Shown here piece after piece: positions 9,306 through 16,792 of a DNA stretch of 64,000 nt. This stretch comes from Pseudomonas vancouverensis (GTDB lineage: Bacteria > Pseudomonadota > Gammaproteobacteria > Pseudomonadales > Pseudomonadaceae). Location of the stretch: positions 248,001 through 312,000 of the forward strand of contig NZ_RRZK01000002.1 of the NCBI RefSeq assembly GCF_004348895.1. The letters are read 5' to 3'. Both the position numbers and the translations under genes were made by a program. The notes under the pieces are model-generated. The model did not search any database and was not told the DNA's origin. It saw only the letters and a program-made list of their open reading frames with translations. Every line of letters starts with the position of its first letter. Position 1 is the stretch's first letter.

Positions 9306-10076
9306 ATGCATCCCTACTTTTCCCTGCAAGGCCGCACCGCACTGGTGACCGGCGGCACCCGCGGTATCGGCAAAATGATCGCCAAGGCCTACGTCGAGGC
9401 CGGCGCCACCGTGTACGTCTGTGCCCGTGACGTCGAAGCCTGCCTGCAAACGGCGGACGAGCTCGGCGCCCTCGGCCGCTGCCATGGCATTGCCGCCAAC
9501 CTGGCCACCGAGGAAGGCGTGCAGCAGCTGGCCGCCCGTCTGGGCGAGCAGATCACTCACCTCGACATTCTGGTGAACAACGCCGGCACCACCTGGGGCG
9601 CGCCATTGGAGAGCTACCCGGTCAAGGGCTGGGAAAAGGTCATGCAGCTCAACGTGACCTCGGTGTTCAACTGCATCCAGCAGTTCCTGCCCCTGCTGCG
9701 CAAGGCCGGCTCCGAAGCCAACCCGGCACGGATCATCAACATCGGCTCCGTGGCCGGGATCTCCTCTTTCGGCGAACAGGCCTACGCCTATGGGCCGAGT
9801 AAAGCCGCGCTGCATCAACTGTCGCGGATTCTGGCGCGGGAACTGGTCAGCCAGCACATCAACGTCAACGTGATTGCGCCAGGGCGTTTTCCGAGCAAGA
9901 TGACCCAGCACATCGGCAACGATGAACAGGCTCTGGCCCAGGACACGGCGCTGATCCCGATGAAACGTTGGGGCCGCGAGGAAGAAATGGCCGCGCTGGC
10001 CATCAGCTTGGCCAGTACTGCCGGTGCCTACATGACCGGCAATATCATTCCCCTCGATGGTGGATTCAGCCTTTAG
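9306..10076 (+). CDS. rhlG: Short-chain dehydrogenase, RhlG-like beta-ketoacyl reductase
   Basis: A 256-residue SDR with the NADP-binding loop TGGTRGIG (residues 15-22), NNAG, the catalytic Ser in NIGSVAGISSFGEQ, and YGPSKAA with the catalytic Tyr and Lys. Nearly the whole sequence follows P. aeruginosa RhlG as I remember it: MHPYFSL start, LESYPVKGWEKVMQLNVTSVF, INVNVIAPGRFPSKMT and TAGAYMTGNIIPLDGGF. RhlG was reported as an NADPH-dependent beta-ketoacyl reductase linked to rhamnolipid and PHA precursors. No rhlA/rhlB or phaC lies nearby, so its job here is open. The start at 9306 matches the MHPYF opening; an in-frame ATG at 9279 lacks that support. Confidence 0.88.
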   Translation: MHPYFSLQGRTALVTGGTRGIGKMIAKAYVEAGATVYVCARDVEACLQTADELGALGRCHGIAANLATEEGVQQLAARLGEQITHLDILVNNAGTTWGAPLESYPVKGWEKVMQLNVTSVFNCIQQFLPLLRKAGSEANPARIINIGSVAGISSFGEQAYAYGPSKAALHQLSRILARELVSQHINVNVIAPGRFPSKMTQHIGNDEQALAQDTALIPMKRWGREEEMAALAISLASTAGAYMTGNIIPLDGGFSL

Positions 10077-10101
10077 GCATCACGAATGCGGCTTTCGGCC
10101 A

Positions 10102-11337
10102 TCATTCCAGCGCCTTGAGCCGCTCCTCGATGAATTGCCGCTCGGGTTCCTGCCGAGTCAGCTCCAGCGCACGCTGATAGGCCTCCCGCGCCTCCTCCAC
10201 CCGGCCCAACTGCCGACAGAACTCGGCCCGCGCCGAATGCGCCAGGTGGTAATCGAGCAGTTCGCCCCGCGCCAGAATGGCCTCCACCAGCGTAAGTGCC
10301 GCCAGCGGACCATCGCGTTTGGAGATCGCCGCGGCGCGATTCAACTCAATCACCGGCGACGGCATGGCCCGTTGCAACACGTCATACAAACCGACGATTT
10401 GCTCCCAATCGGTATCCGCAGCCGTCGCCGCCTCGGCATGTACCGCGGCAATCGCTGCTTGCAGGCAATAAGGCCCGAAGCGCCGCGAGGCCAAAGCGCG
10501 CTCGATCAAGCCGCAGCCTTCGGCGATGAGCTCGGCGTTCCACAGCGAACGATCCTGCTCGTCCAGCACGATCAGTTTGCCGTCCTTGTCAGTTCTGGCC
10601 GGCCGTCGCGATTCATGCAGCAGCATCAACGCCAGCAAACCCATGACTTCCGGTTCCGGCAGCAACTCCATCAGCAGGCGGCCCAGGCGGATGGCTTCGC
10701 GGATCAGGTCCTCGCGAATCAGCTCTGCGCCGCCGGACGCCGAGTAGCCTTCGTTGAATACCAGATAGATTACCCGCAGCACGCTATCCAGGCGTTCCGG
10801 CAGTTCGCCGAGGGTCGGCACCTGATAGGGGATTTTCGCGTCACGAATCTTGGCTTTCGCCCGCACGATGCGTTGGGCGATGGTCGCTGGGGCCGACAGG
10901 AAGGCCCTGGCGATTTCTTCGGTGGTCAGGTCGCACACTTCGCGCAGTGTCAGCGGGACTTGCGCATCCGCCGCCAGCGCCGGGTGACAACAGGTGAAGA
11001 TCAGCCGCAGGCGATCGTCTTCCACGTCTTCTTCACTCCACTCGACCTGCTCCAACTCCTCCAATTGCGCGATCAGCAGCGGCTGCGAAGCGGCAAATCG
11101 CGCGCGCCGGCGCAAAGCGTCTATGGCCTTGAAGCGCCCGGTGGACACCAGCCAGGCACGCGGGCTGGCGGGCACACCGTCCCGCTGCCAGCGTTCGACC
11201 GCGACGAAAAACGCCTCGTGCAAGGCTTCTTCGGCGAGGTCGAAATCCCCCAGCAAACGGATCAGGGTCGCCAGGATGCGCCGCGAGTCCTCGCGGTAAA
11301 CCTGCTCGACCCGTGCCGCGACCGATACACCCAACAT
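10102..11337 (-). CDS. RNA polymerase sigma factor with C-terminal TPR domain (ECF42 type)
   Basis: A 411-residue sigma-70 family protein, about twice the length of a plain ECF factor. Sigma region 2 is at about residues 10-80 (RILATLIRLLGDFDLAEEALHEAFFVAVERW, then SPRAWLVSTGRFKAIDALRRR) and region 4 at about 105-165 (TLREVCDLTTEEIARAFLSAPATIAQRIVRAKAKIR). The DUF6596/TPR-like helical C-terminal half runs to the end. That architecture and the neighbouring DGPF/YciI gene are the hallmarks of ECF group 42. The frame stays open far upstream, but the ATG at 11337 overlaps the stop of the SRPBCC gene by one base (TGATG) and matches the true N-terminus. No anti-sigma gene is present. In ECF42 the TPR extension itself is thought to control activity. 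Confidence 0.92.
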   Translation of the reverse strand: MLGVSVAARVEQVYREDSRRILATLIRLLGDFDLAEEALHEAFFVAVERWQRDGVPASPRAWLVSTGRFKAIDALRRRARFAASQPLLIAQLEELEQVEWSEEDVEDDRLRLIFTCCHPALAADAQVPLTLREVCDLTTEEIARAFLSAPATIAQRIVRAKAKIRDAKIPYQVPTLGELPERLDSVLRVIYLVFNEGYSASGGAELIREDLIREAIRLGRLLMELLPEPEVMGLLALMLLHESRRPARTDKDGKLIVLDEQDRSLWNAELIAEGCGLIERALASRRFGPYCLQAAIAAVHAEAATAADTDWEQIVGLYDVLQRAMPSPVIELNRAAAISKRDGPLAALTLVEAILARGELLDYHLAHSARAEFCRQLGRVEEAREAYQRALELTRQEPERQFIEERLKALE

Positions 11338-11822
11338 CAGTCGGGCAAGCCTTCGATCAGCGTGACCATGCGGTCCAGGCTTTGTCCCCAGCCATCGTGA
11401 AAGCCCATGGCCTCGTGGGCCTGACGATCCTCTTCGGACCAATGCATGGCGCGCGCGGTGTACAGGGTCTTGCCGTGTTGCTCTTCGAAGGTCACCTCGG
11501 CGGTCATGAACGGTTTGCCCGAGGGAATCCAGCCCGGTACGAAGGCGTCGGTAAACACCAGCCGCTCTGGCGCGACAATCTCCAGGAACACACCCATGGT
11601 CGGGTACTCGGCACCGTCCGGGGCGCGCATCAGGGTGCGAAACTGGCCGCCGACCCACAGGTCCATGTCGCATTCGGGGGTGGTCATGCCATGGGGCCCC
11701 CACCACTGGGCGAGCAAACCCGGCTCGGTCCAGGCTCGGAAGACTTTTTGCGGGGGCGCATCGATCAGGCGGCTGATCGATAATTCAATCGGGGCTTTCT
11801 GCTTGGCAGCTGACGAACTCAT
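11337..11822 (-). CDS. SRPBCC (AHSA1-type) domain protein
   Basis: A 161-residue START/Bet v 1-like domain protein. The AHSA1 pattern is clear: an early RLIDAPPQKVFRAWTEPGLLAQWWGP, then GGQFRTLMRAPDG, PERLVFTDAF, and a final helix GFHDGWGQSLDRMVTLIEGL. These proteins bind hydrophobic ligands in a cavity, and the ligand is unknown here. The gene sits between the YciI/DGPF gene and the ECF42 sigma gene, whose ATG overlaps its stop. Its ribosome binding site (AGGAG) is preceded by AAAACAACAATAAA, a possible Hfq/Crc site. Confidence 0.88.
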   Translation of the reverse strand: MSSSAAKQKAPIELSISRLIDAPPQKVFRAWTEPGLLAQWWGPHGMTTPECDMDLWVGGQFRTLMRAPDGAEYPTMGVFLEIVAPERLVFTDAFVPGWIPSGKPFMTAEVTFEEQHGKTLYTARAMHWSEEDRQAHEAMGFHDGWGQSLDRMVTLIEGLPD

Positions 11823-11835
11823 CGGGACACTCCTG

Positions 11836-11849
11836 TTTATTGTTGTTTT
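11836..11849 (-). promoter_or_regulatory. CA motif (possible Hfq/Crc site) before the SRPBCC gene
   Basis: On the minus strand AAAACAACAATAAA runs directly into the AGGAG ribosome binding site. It matches the AANAANAA pattern of Crc/Hfq targets. It also overlaps the stop of the upstream yciI-like gene. Confidence 0.5.
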
Positions 11850-12193
11850 CAGACGTTCAACTGGCGAATCGGACGGACCTCGACACAGCCAACCCGGGCT
11901 GCCGGAATATCCTTGGCCACCTGGATGGCTTCGTTGAGGTCCCTCGCATCGATCAGGTAGAAGCCGGCCAACTGCTCCTTGGTTTCAGCGAACGGGCCGT
12001 CGGTGATCGACACCTTGCCGTTGCGCATGCGCACCGTGGTCGCGGTCTGCACCGACTCCAGCGCTTCGGCAGCGATCATCCGGCCACTGCCCTGGATGGA
12101 CTCGGCATAGGCCAGGCACTCTTCATCCTTCGGGCTTTCCGGCAGCGAATGCAGCAAGTGCTCATCGCTGTAGACCAGGCATAGATACTTCAT
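11849..12193 (-). CDS. YciI/DGPF-domain protein
   Basis: A 114-residue protein starting MKYLCLVYSDE with the family signature DGPFAETKEQLAGFYLID at about residues 68-85. YciI-like proteins have a ferredoxin-type fold with a His/Asp pair, but the reaction of this branch is not known. The frame begins nine residues earlier, but the ATG at 12193 has GGAGAG at the right distance and matches family starts. DGPF proteins are the typical genomic partners of ECF42 sigma factors, and this one lies two genes upstream of the sigma gene on the same strand. Confidence 0.9.
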   Translation of the reverse strand: MKYLCLVYSDEHLLHSLPESPKDEECLAYAESIQGSGRMIAAEALESVQTATTVRMRNGKVSITDGPFAETKEQLAGFYLIDARDLNEAIQVAKDIPAARVGCVEVRPIRQLNV

Positions 12194-12272
12194 GAATCTC
12201 TCCAGGATCGAACGGAACAACTATGGGCGCAGTTGAAGGGTTTGCGCGGTTTGCCGACCAATAACGCGGCCG

Positions 12273-12698
12273 TCAGGGCTTCAGATCGAACAAGGCCGCG
12301 CCGCTGGCCATGTCGAAGGGCGCCGACCAGTGCTCATGCACGATTGCCCACACGCCGTTGACCTGACGATAGCCCGCCGTGCCACGCATCCAGCAGGACT
12401 GGGTTTCACCTTTGTCGTTGGTGCCGCCGCAATGGGCCAGCCAGTGGGCGAAAGCGGTCTCCTGACCCGCTTCGATGCGGATGTCGTGAAACTCGAAGAT
12501 GTGCGGGCCCGGGCACATCTCCATGCAGTCCTGCCAATGGGCGCGGTACGCGGCCTTGCCCTTGAATTGCAGGGCTTTCACTGCATCGAAGGAGACGATG
12601 TCGTCGGCGTACAGGGCCATGATCTGGTCCACGTTCTTGGCGATGACGGCCTGACGATAGGCCTCGATCAAGTTCTGAATCTGGGTGTGCGCACTCAT
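12273..12698 (-). CDS. SnoaL-like (NTF2-fold) protein, SgcJ/EcaC family
   Basis: A 141-residue NTF2-fold protein. Family marks are IQNLIEAYRQAVIAKNVDQIMALYADDIVSFDAV at the start, FKGKAAYRAHWQ in the middle, and a late GVWAIVHEHWSAPFD. Ketosteroid-isomerase-like proteins of this kind are often found with DGPF and SRPBCC proteins; the substrate is unknown. It is the first gene of the minus-strand set and lies about 40 bases downstream of the palindromic TGTCGA element. It is separated from the yciI-like gene by 79 bases. Confidence 0.87.
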   Translation of the reverse strand: MSAHTQIQNLIEAYRQAVIAKNVDQIMALYADDIVSFDAVKALQFKGKAAYRAHWQDCMEMCPGPHIFEFHDIRIEAGQETAFAHWLAHCGGTNDKGETQSCWMRGTAGYRQVNGVWAIVHEHWSAPFDMASGAALFDLKP

Positions 12699-12735
12699 GG
12701 TGGTTCTCCGTGGTTTTCATAAGGAAGACACCCTT

Positions 12736-12763
12736 TGTCGATTGGGCGAACGCCGAATCGACA
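12736..12763. promoter_or_regulatory. Palindromic ECF42-type promoter candidate, readable in both directions
   Basis: TGTCGATTGGGCG-AA-CGCCGAATCGACA is an almost perfect 13-base inverted repeat. On either strand it reads TGTCGA, 17 bases, CGACA, which resembles the -35 (TGTCGA) and -10 (CGA-containing) elements I recall for ECF42 promoters. To the left it would drive the SnoaL gene with about 30 bases of leader, and to the right the GNAT gene at 12841 with about 70. Assignment as a promoter is inference. Confidence 0.55.
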
Positions 12764-12840
12764 GCCTAAATAAAAATAAATCCATCGGAGCAAACTCGTT
12801 AGAATTCGAAACACATTCGTGTTGGAAAAAGGACACTCCA

Positions 12841-13326
12841 GTGACAGCTCGTCTCGTGCCGTATGAAAGCCTGAATGCGCTGCAACGCCAGCAGGTCGAG
12901 GCCATCGAAGTACACCCGGAGCAGGTGCGCTTCAGCGGCGATATTCACGGTGCCTTGCACACCCTGCTGTCCAAACCGGGCCCCGGCGTCAAAGGCTTTG
13001 CCTTGCTGGCCGAAGACCTTCCCGTAGCCTTCCTGTTACTCAAACGCCCGCCGGTGCTACCGGCCTGGGCCGATGAGCACAGCGCGACCCTGCACGCCCT
13101 GCAAGTCGATCAGCGCGCCCAGGGCATGGGTTACGGCAAGGCGTGCCTGCAAGCGTTGCCCGAGGCAGCGCGCCAGGCATGGCCGGAAATCAAGGGGCTG
13201 GAGTTGTCGGTGGACGCGGACAACGAAGCGGCGATTGCGCTTTATGGTCGGTATGGTTTTGTCGACAGTGGCGAAGCGTATCGGGGGCGGATCGGCTATG
13301 AGCGACGGATGGGGATGGTGTTCTGA
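12841..13326 (+). CDS. GNAT-family N-acetyltransferase (GTG start)
   Basis: A 161-residue acetyltransferase. The CoA loop is LHALQVDQRAQGMGYGKACL (QGMGYG) and the late motif LSVDADNEAAIALYGRYGF is classical for GNAT. The frame is open upstream, but coding character begins at the GTG at 12841. AAAGGA sits just before it and the product then starts TARLVPYESL. The gene diverges from the SnoaL-YciI-SRPBCC-sigma set and could share its palindromic promoter. Substrate unknown. Confidence 0.82.
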   Translation: MTARLVPYESLNALQRQQVEAIEVHPEQVRFSGDIHGALHTLLSKPGPGVKGFALLAEDLPVAFLLLKRPPVLPAWADEHSATLHALQVDQRAQGMGYGKACLQALPEAARQAWPEIKGLELSVDADNEAAIALYGRYGFVDSGEAYRGRIGYERRMGMVF

Positions 13327-13354
13327 TCCCACTTGAATCGACACCTGGAATTAT

Positions 13355-13378
13355 TGTGGGAGCAAGCTCGCTCCCACA
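13355..13378. repeat. Single REP palindrome
   Basis: TGTGGGAGCAAGCTCGCTCCCACA, a solitary REP core, lies between two convergent GNAT genes. It could also work as a transcription stop hairpin. Confidence 0.75.
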
Positions 13379-13393
13379 GAGGATTTTTGCCGC

Positions 13394-13882
13394 TTAGAGC
13401 GTCAACACCATCTCATGCCAAGCCATCCCGCCATGGTCGGATGCCGATGGCTTGATATAGGCAAAGCCGAAACCGGCATACAACGGCACATGCCGTTCCT
13501 TGCACATCAAGTTGATGCTGACCTTGCCCATGGCGCGCATGCGCTCGATGAACTCGTTCATCAGGCGCTTGGCCAACCCCTGTCCCTGATAATCGGGGTG
13601 CACCACCACCGACATGATCACCACGTGCGGGCCGTCCGGGTCGTGGCCGATCAGCTCCTTGAACGCCTCGTCCGACATTTCCACTTCAAAGGCTGCGCCG
13701 GAATTGATGAAGCCGGCGACCACGCCGTCCACTTCGGCGACGATAAAACCCTCGGGCCAGGTCGCGATGCGCGTGGCGATTTTTTCTCGCGTCGCGGCCT
13801 CGTCACCTTCGTAGGCGAGGGTTTCGATGGCAAAGCAGCGGTCCAGGTCAGCGGGCGTGACGTTGCGAATGACGGTGTTCAT
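13394..13882 (-). CDS. GNAT-family N-acetyltransferase
   Basis: A 162-residue protein whose motif A reads VIMSVVVHPDYQGQGLAKRL (about residues 88-107) and motif B includes NLMCKERHVPLYAGFGF. The opening IRNVTPADLDRCFAIETLAYEGDEAATREKI resembles the arylalkylamine-type GNAT branch. Convergent with the GNAT gene to its left and unrelated to it in sequence beyond the fold. The substrate is not predictable. Confidence 0.85.
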   Translation of the reverse strand: MNTVIRNVTPADLDRCFAIETLAYEGDEAATREKIATRIATWPEGFIVAEVDGVVAGFINSGAAFEVEMSDEAFKELIGHDPDGPHVVIMSVVVHPDYQGQGLAKRLMNEFIERMRAMGKVSINLMCKERHVPLYAGFGFAYIKPSASDHGGMAWHEMVLTL

Positions 13883-13985
13883 GGCAGCTCGGAATCAGCG
13901 GGGGGAAGGCTGCGATGATAGACAATCGGCGGCGCTTTGGAACAGCTCCAGTGACGGATCGGCCATCCGCCGCTGGAGAACAGCT

Positions 13986-14471
13986 TCACACCTTGAGCGG
14001 CACCCAGATCTCCAGCGTGCCGGTGTGCAGTTTCGGGTTGAAATCTTCACTGTAGCGCTCCAGCTCCGGCGCATCGGCCACCACTCGCCCCGACCGCGGC
14101 AGCCAGGTGTCGAAGATGTAGCGAAAGGTCTGCGGCAAGGCACTCAGCGGGCCTTGATGCTCGAACACTGCGTATTGCTGCGGCTGGATTTCGATCCAAC
14201 GGTACTTTTCCGGCAAATCGTCGAGTTTGCTGATCTCGACCCCGGCAATGTATTCGAAGCCGCCCTTGCCGTCGAAATTGCAGCAGACGCCGTAGGTCAC
14301 TTCGCCTTTCTGACCGGGAATCCGGCCCAGATGCGGGATGAACTTCTCCCAGAGTTCGGGAATGTCCTGGGTGGTCTGCGGGCTGAATCGCCCGCCAAAG
14401 CCTGCAATGAGCAGGAAGTGACCGTGTTCCAGACGCGGCTCCGTCAGTGCAACGCGTGCTTGCTCTTCCAT
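13986..14471 (-). CDS. GyrI-like small-molecule-binding domain protein (AraC effector-binding fold)
   Basis: A 161-residue stand-alone effector-binding domain. GyrI-like marks are LIAGFGGRFSPQTTQDIPELWEKFIPHLGRIPG, then TYGVCCNFDG, FEYIAGVEIS, YAVFEHQGPLSALPQTFRYIFDTWLP and EIWVPLK at the end. These domains bind hydrophobic or cationic small molecules and some hydrolyse cyclopropane compounds. No DNA-binding domain is attached. Start chosen at ATG 14471 (MEEQAR); an upstream codon adds seven doubtful residues. Confidence 0.85.
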   Translation of the reverse strand: MEEQARVALTEPRLEHGHFLLIAGFGGRFSPQTTQDIPELWEKFIPHLGRIPGQKGEVTYGVCCNFDGKGGFEYIAGVEISKLDDLPEKYRWIEIQPQQYAVFEHQGPLSALPQTFRYIFDTWLPRSGRVVADAPELERYSEDFNPKLHTGTLEIWVPLKV

Positions 14472-14539
14472 GACTCGACTCCTGACGCACAAAAAATGGG
14501 TTCGGCTGGGAGTATAGAAGCCACAGCCGATTCGCCCAG

Positions 14540-15202
14540 TTACAGGGCGTGCAGCTGCTCGACGGCAGCTGCGCCGAAAAATTCGTTATAGCCAGATAGG
14601 ATCACGTACACCGCGAAATAGCAGAAGATCGCCGCCGATGCCATGTACGAGTAGCGCAACAGCTTGTCCCCCAGCAACTTGCCGCCGTGGCTCGCGGCGA
14701 AGCACAGGCCGGCCGACCAGAGCAGACCGGCACAGAGGAAACCACCGAGGAACAGTGCCGAACTCATGGGGCCACCACCGCCGGATCGGGCAATCAAGGT
14801 GCCGCCCACGGCGGCGAACCAGAGAATCGCGCTGGGCGAAGACATGGCGAGGAAGATCCCGCGGAAAAACTCCTTGCGATGGGAGTTGTGCCCCACCTCC
14901 GCCGTTTGTGCCAGGACCGCTTCATGGTGAATAGCCGAATGGATCATCTTCACCGCGAAGTACACCAGCAACGCCGAGCCGCCGATCCACAGGACCCAGC
15001 GCACCGTCTCGTATTGCAGCAGGACGGTCATGCCGGCCAGGGCCAGCACGGCGTAGATCAGGTCACCGACGCAGGTCCCCAGGCCCAGGGCAAAGCCTTG
15101 AAAATAGCCGCGCTGCATGGCCAGGGTGATCATCGCGATGTTGGCGACGCCGATAACCAGTCACAGCGAAAGGCTCAGCAGGAAGCCGCTGGTAAATTCC
15201 AT
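14540..15202 (-). pseudogene. LysE/RhtB-family amino-acid exporter gene with in-frame TGA at codon 14
   Basis: From the ATG at 15202, which has AAGGATAGGG at the proper distance, the frame reads MEFTSGFLLSLSL, then TGA (bases 15163-15161), then LVIGVANIAMITLAMQRGYF without shift to the stop at 14540. The full frame would be 220 codons, normal for LysE exporters, with about six membrane helices and the QGFALGLGTCVGDLIYAVLAL motif. The stop falls inside the first helix. Restart at the ATG at 15133 would remove most of helix 1. Either the gene is freshly inactivated, the base is a sequencing error, or the TGA is read through. Confidence 0.85.
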
Positions 15203-15341
15203 CAAACCCTATCCTTCGGAAAAATTTGTTTACATCGAGGCTGGACAGTCTGCCACAGCTGCCCGTACATTCCGCCACAGGTCACCGCAGTGACCAGCGT
15301 CGCTCGGACGGTTCCGGGCGCTTACGTTATCCGAGGCAACA

Positions 15342-16553
15342 ATGGCCGAACAAGGTTCGCCGCGCCGCTTTGCGCGCATAGATCGACTCCCCCCCTACGT
15401 TTTCAACATCACAGCCGAGCTGAAGATGGCCGCCCGACGCCGTGGCGAAGACATCATCGACTTGAGCATGGGCAACCCTGACGGCGCCACGCCACCGCAC
15501 ATTGTCGAGAAACTCGTGCAGGTTGCCCAGCGCGAAGACACCCACGGCTACTCCACGTCCAAGGGCATTCCGCGCCTGCGCCGGGCGATTTCCAACTGGT
15601 ACAAGGAACGCTACGAGGTCGACATCGACCCGGAAAGCGAAGCCATTGTCACCATCGGCTCCAAGGAAGGCCTGGCGCACCTGATGCTGGCCACCCTGGA
15701 CCAGGGCGACACGGTGCTGGTGCCCAACCCGAGCTACCCGATCCACATCTACGGTGCCGTGATTGCCGGCGCCCAGGTGCGTTCGGTGCCGCTGGTGCCG
15801 GGGGTGGATTTCTTCGCCGAGCTGGAGCGGGCCATTCGCGGTTCGATCCCCAAGCCGAAAATGATGATCCTCGGCTTCCCGTCCAACCCGACCGCACAGT
15901 GTGTGGAACTGGACTTCTTCGAACGGGTGATCGCCCTCGCCAAGCAGTACGACGTACTGGTGGTGCACGACCTGGCCTACGCCGACATCGTCTACGACGG
16001 CTGGAAAGCGCCGTCGATCATGCAGGTGCCGGGGGCCAAGGACATTGCGGTGGAGTTCTTCACCCTGTCCAAGAGCTACAACATGGCGGGCTGGCGCATC
16101 GGCTTCATGGTCGGCAACCCGGAACTGGTCAACGCCCTGGCGCGGATCAAGAGCTACCACGACTACGGCACCTTCACCCCGCTGCAAGTGGCGGCGATTG
16201 CCGCGCTCGAAGGCGATCAGCAATGCGTGCGCGACATCGCCGAGCAGTACCGGCAGCGCCGCAACGTACTGGTCAAGGGCCTGCATGAACTGGGCTGGAT
16301 GGTGGAAAACCCGAAGGCGTCGATGTACGTCTGGGCCAAGATCCCCGAAGCCTACGCGCACCTGGGTTCGCTGGAGTTCGCCAAGAAACTGCTGGCCGAG
16401 GCCAAGGTCTGTGTCTCGCCGGGTGTTGGCTTTGGTGAGTATGGCGACGATCACGTGCGCTTCGCGCTGATCGAGAACCAGGACCGGATTCGCCAGGCCG
16501 TGCGCGGGATTCGCGGAATGTTCCGGGCGGATGGGTTAGTCAGCAAACCCTGA
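15342..16553 (+). CDS. alaC: Alanine (glutamate-pyruvate) aminotransferase AlaC
   Basis: A 403-residue class I/II aminotransferase that uses PLP to make alanine from pyruvate and glutamate. Family features are [32 protein letters not shown], the SNPTAQ loop, the Asp-containing [12 protein letters not shown] and the PLP lysine in [14 protein letters not shown] (about residue 245). The close resemblance to AlaC/YfdZ and its length support the name. Single gene; a terminator lies downstream beyond a REP doublet. Confidence 0.92.
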   Translation: MAEQGSPRRFARIDRLPPYVFNITAELKMAARRRGEDIIDLSMGNPDGATPPHIVEKLVQVAQREDTHGYSTSKGIPRLRRAISNWYKERYEVDIDPESEAIVTIGSKEGLAHLMLATLDQGDTVLVPNPSYPIHIYGAVIAGAQVRSVPLVPGVDFFAELERAIRGSIPKPKMMILGFPSNPTAQCVELDFFERVIALAKQYDVLVVHDLAYADIVYDGWKAPSIMQVPGAKDIAVEFFTLSKSYNMAGWRIGFMVGNPELVNALARIKSYHDYGTFTPLQVAAIAALEGDQQCVRDIAEQYRQRRNVLVKGLHELGWMVENPKASMYVWAKIPEAYAHLGSLEFAKKLLAEAKVCVSPGVGFGEYGDDHVRFALIENQDRIRQAVRGIRGMFRADGLVSKP

Positions 16554-16586
16554 TCCCTGACACATAACCAATTGGAATCACACTAC

Positions 16587-16719
16587 TGTGGCGAGGGAGC
16601 TTGCTCCCGCTCGGCTGCGAAGCAGACGTAAAAACCGCTAGACGCATTCTTCCTGATGTAACGCGGCGTCTGGTTTGGGGCCGCTTCGCAGCCCAGCGGG
16701 AGCAAGCTCCCTCGCCACA
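16587..16719. repeat. REP doublet of the second family (GTGGCGAGGGAGCTTGCTCC)
   Basis: Inverted arms TGTGGCGAGGGAGCTTGCTC and GAGCAAGCTCCCTCGCCACA span 133 bases. An inner inverted pair (CGGCTGCGAAGC and GCTTCGCAGCC) also pairs, so the whole element can fold into one long hairpin. Confidence 0.85.
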
Positions 16720-16745
16720 AGAAGTGCACATCTACAATGTTTTTC

Positions 16746-16779
16746 CACAAAAAAACCGCATCGCTGCGGTTTTTTTGTG
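16746..16779. terminator. Bidirectional terminator between alaC and gntT
   Basis: CACAAAAAAACCGCA-TCGC-TGCGGTTTTTTTGTG is a symmetrical stem with A and T runs, placed between two convergent genes. Confidence 0.9.
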
Positions 16780-16792
16780 TCTGCGCTATCGC

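Noticed and set aside
11338..11706. N-terminal extension of the TPR-sigma frame to 11706
   Set aside because: It overlaps the SRPBCC gene completely and reads as Arg/Pro/Gly-rich shadow. The ATG at 11337 fits both family and overlap.
15327..16454. A 375-residue minus-strand frame opposite alaC
   Set aside because: It is an antisense shadow of a well-supported PLP enzyme, without any family resemblance.
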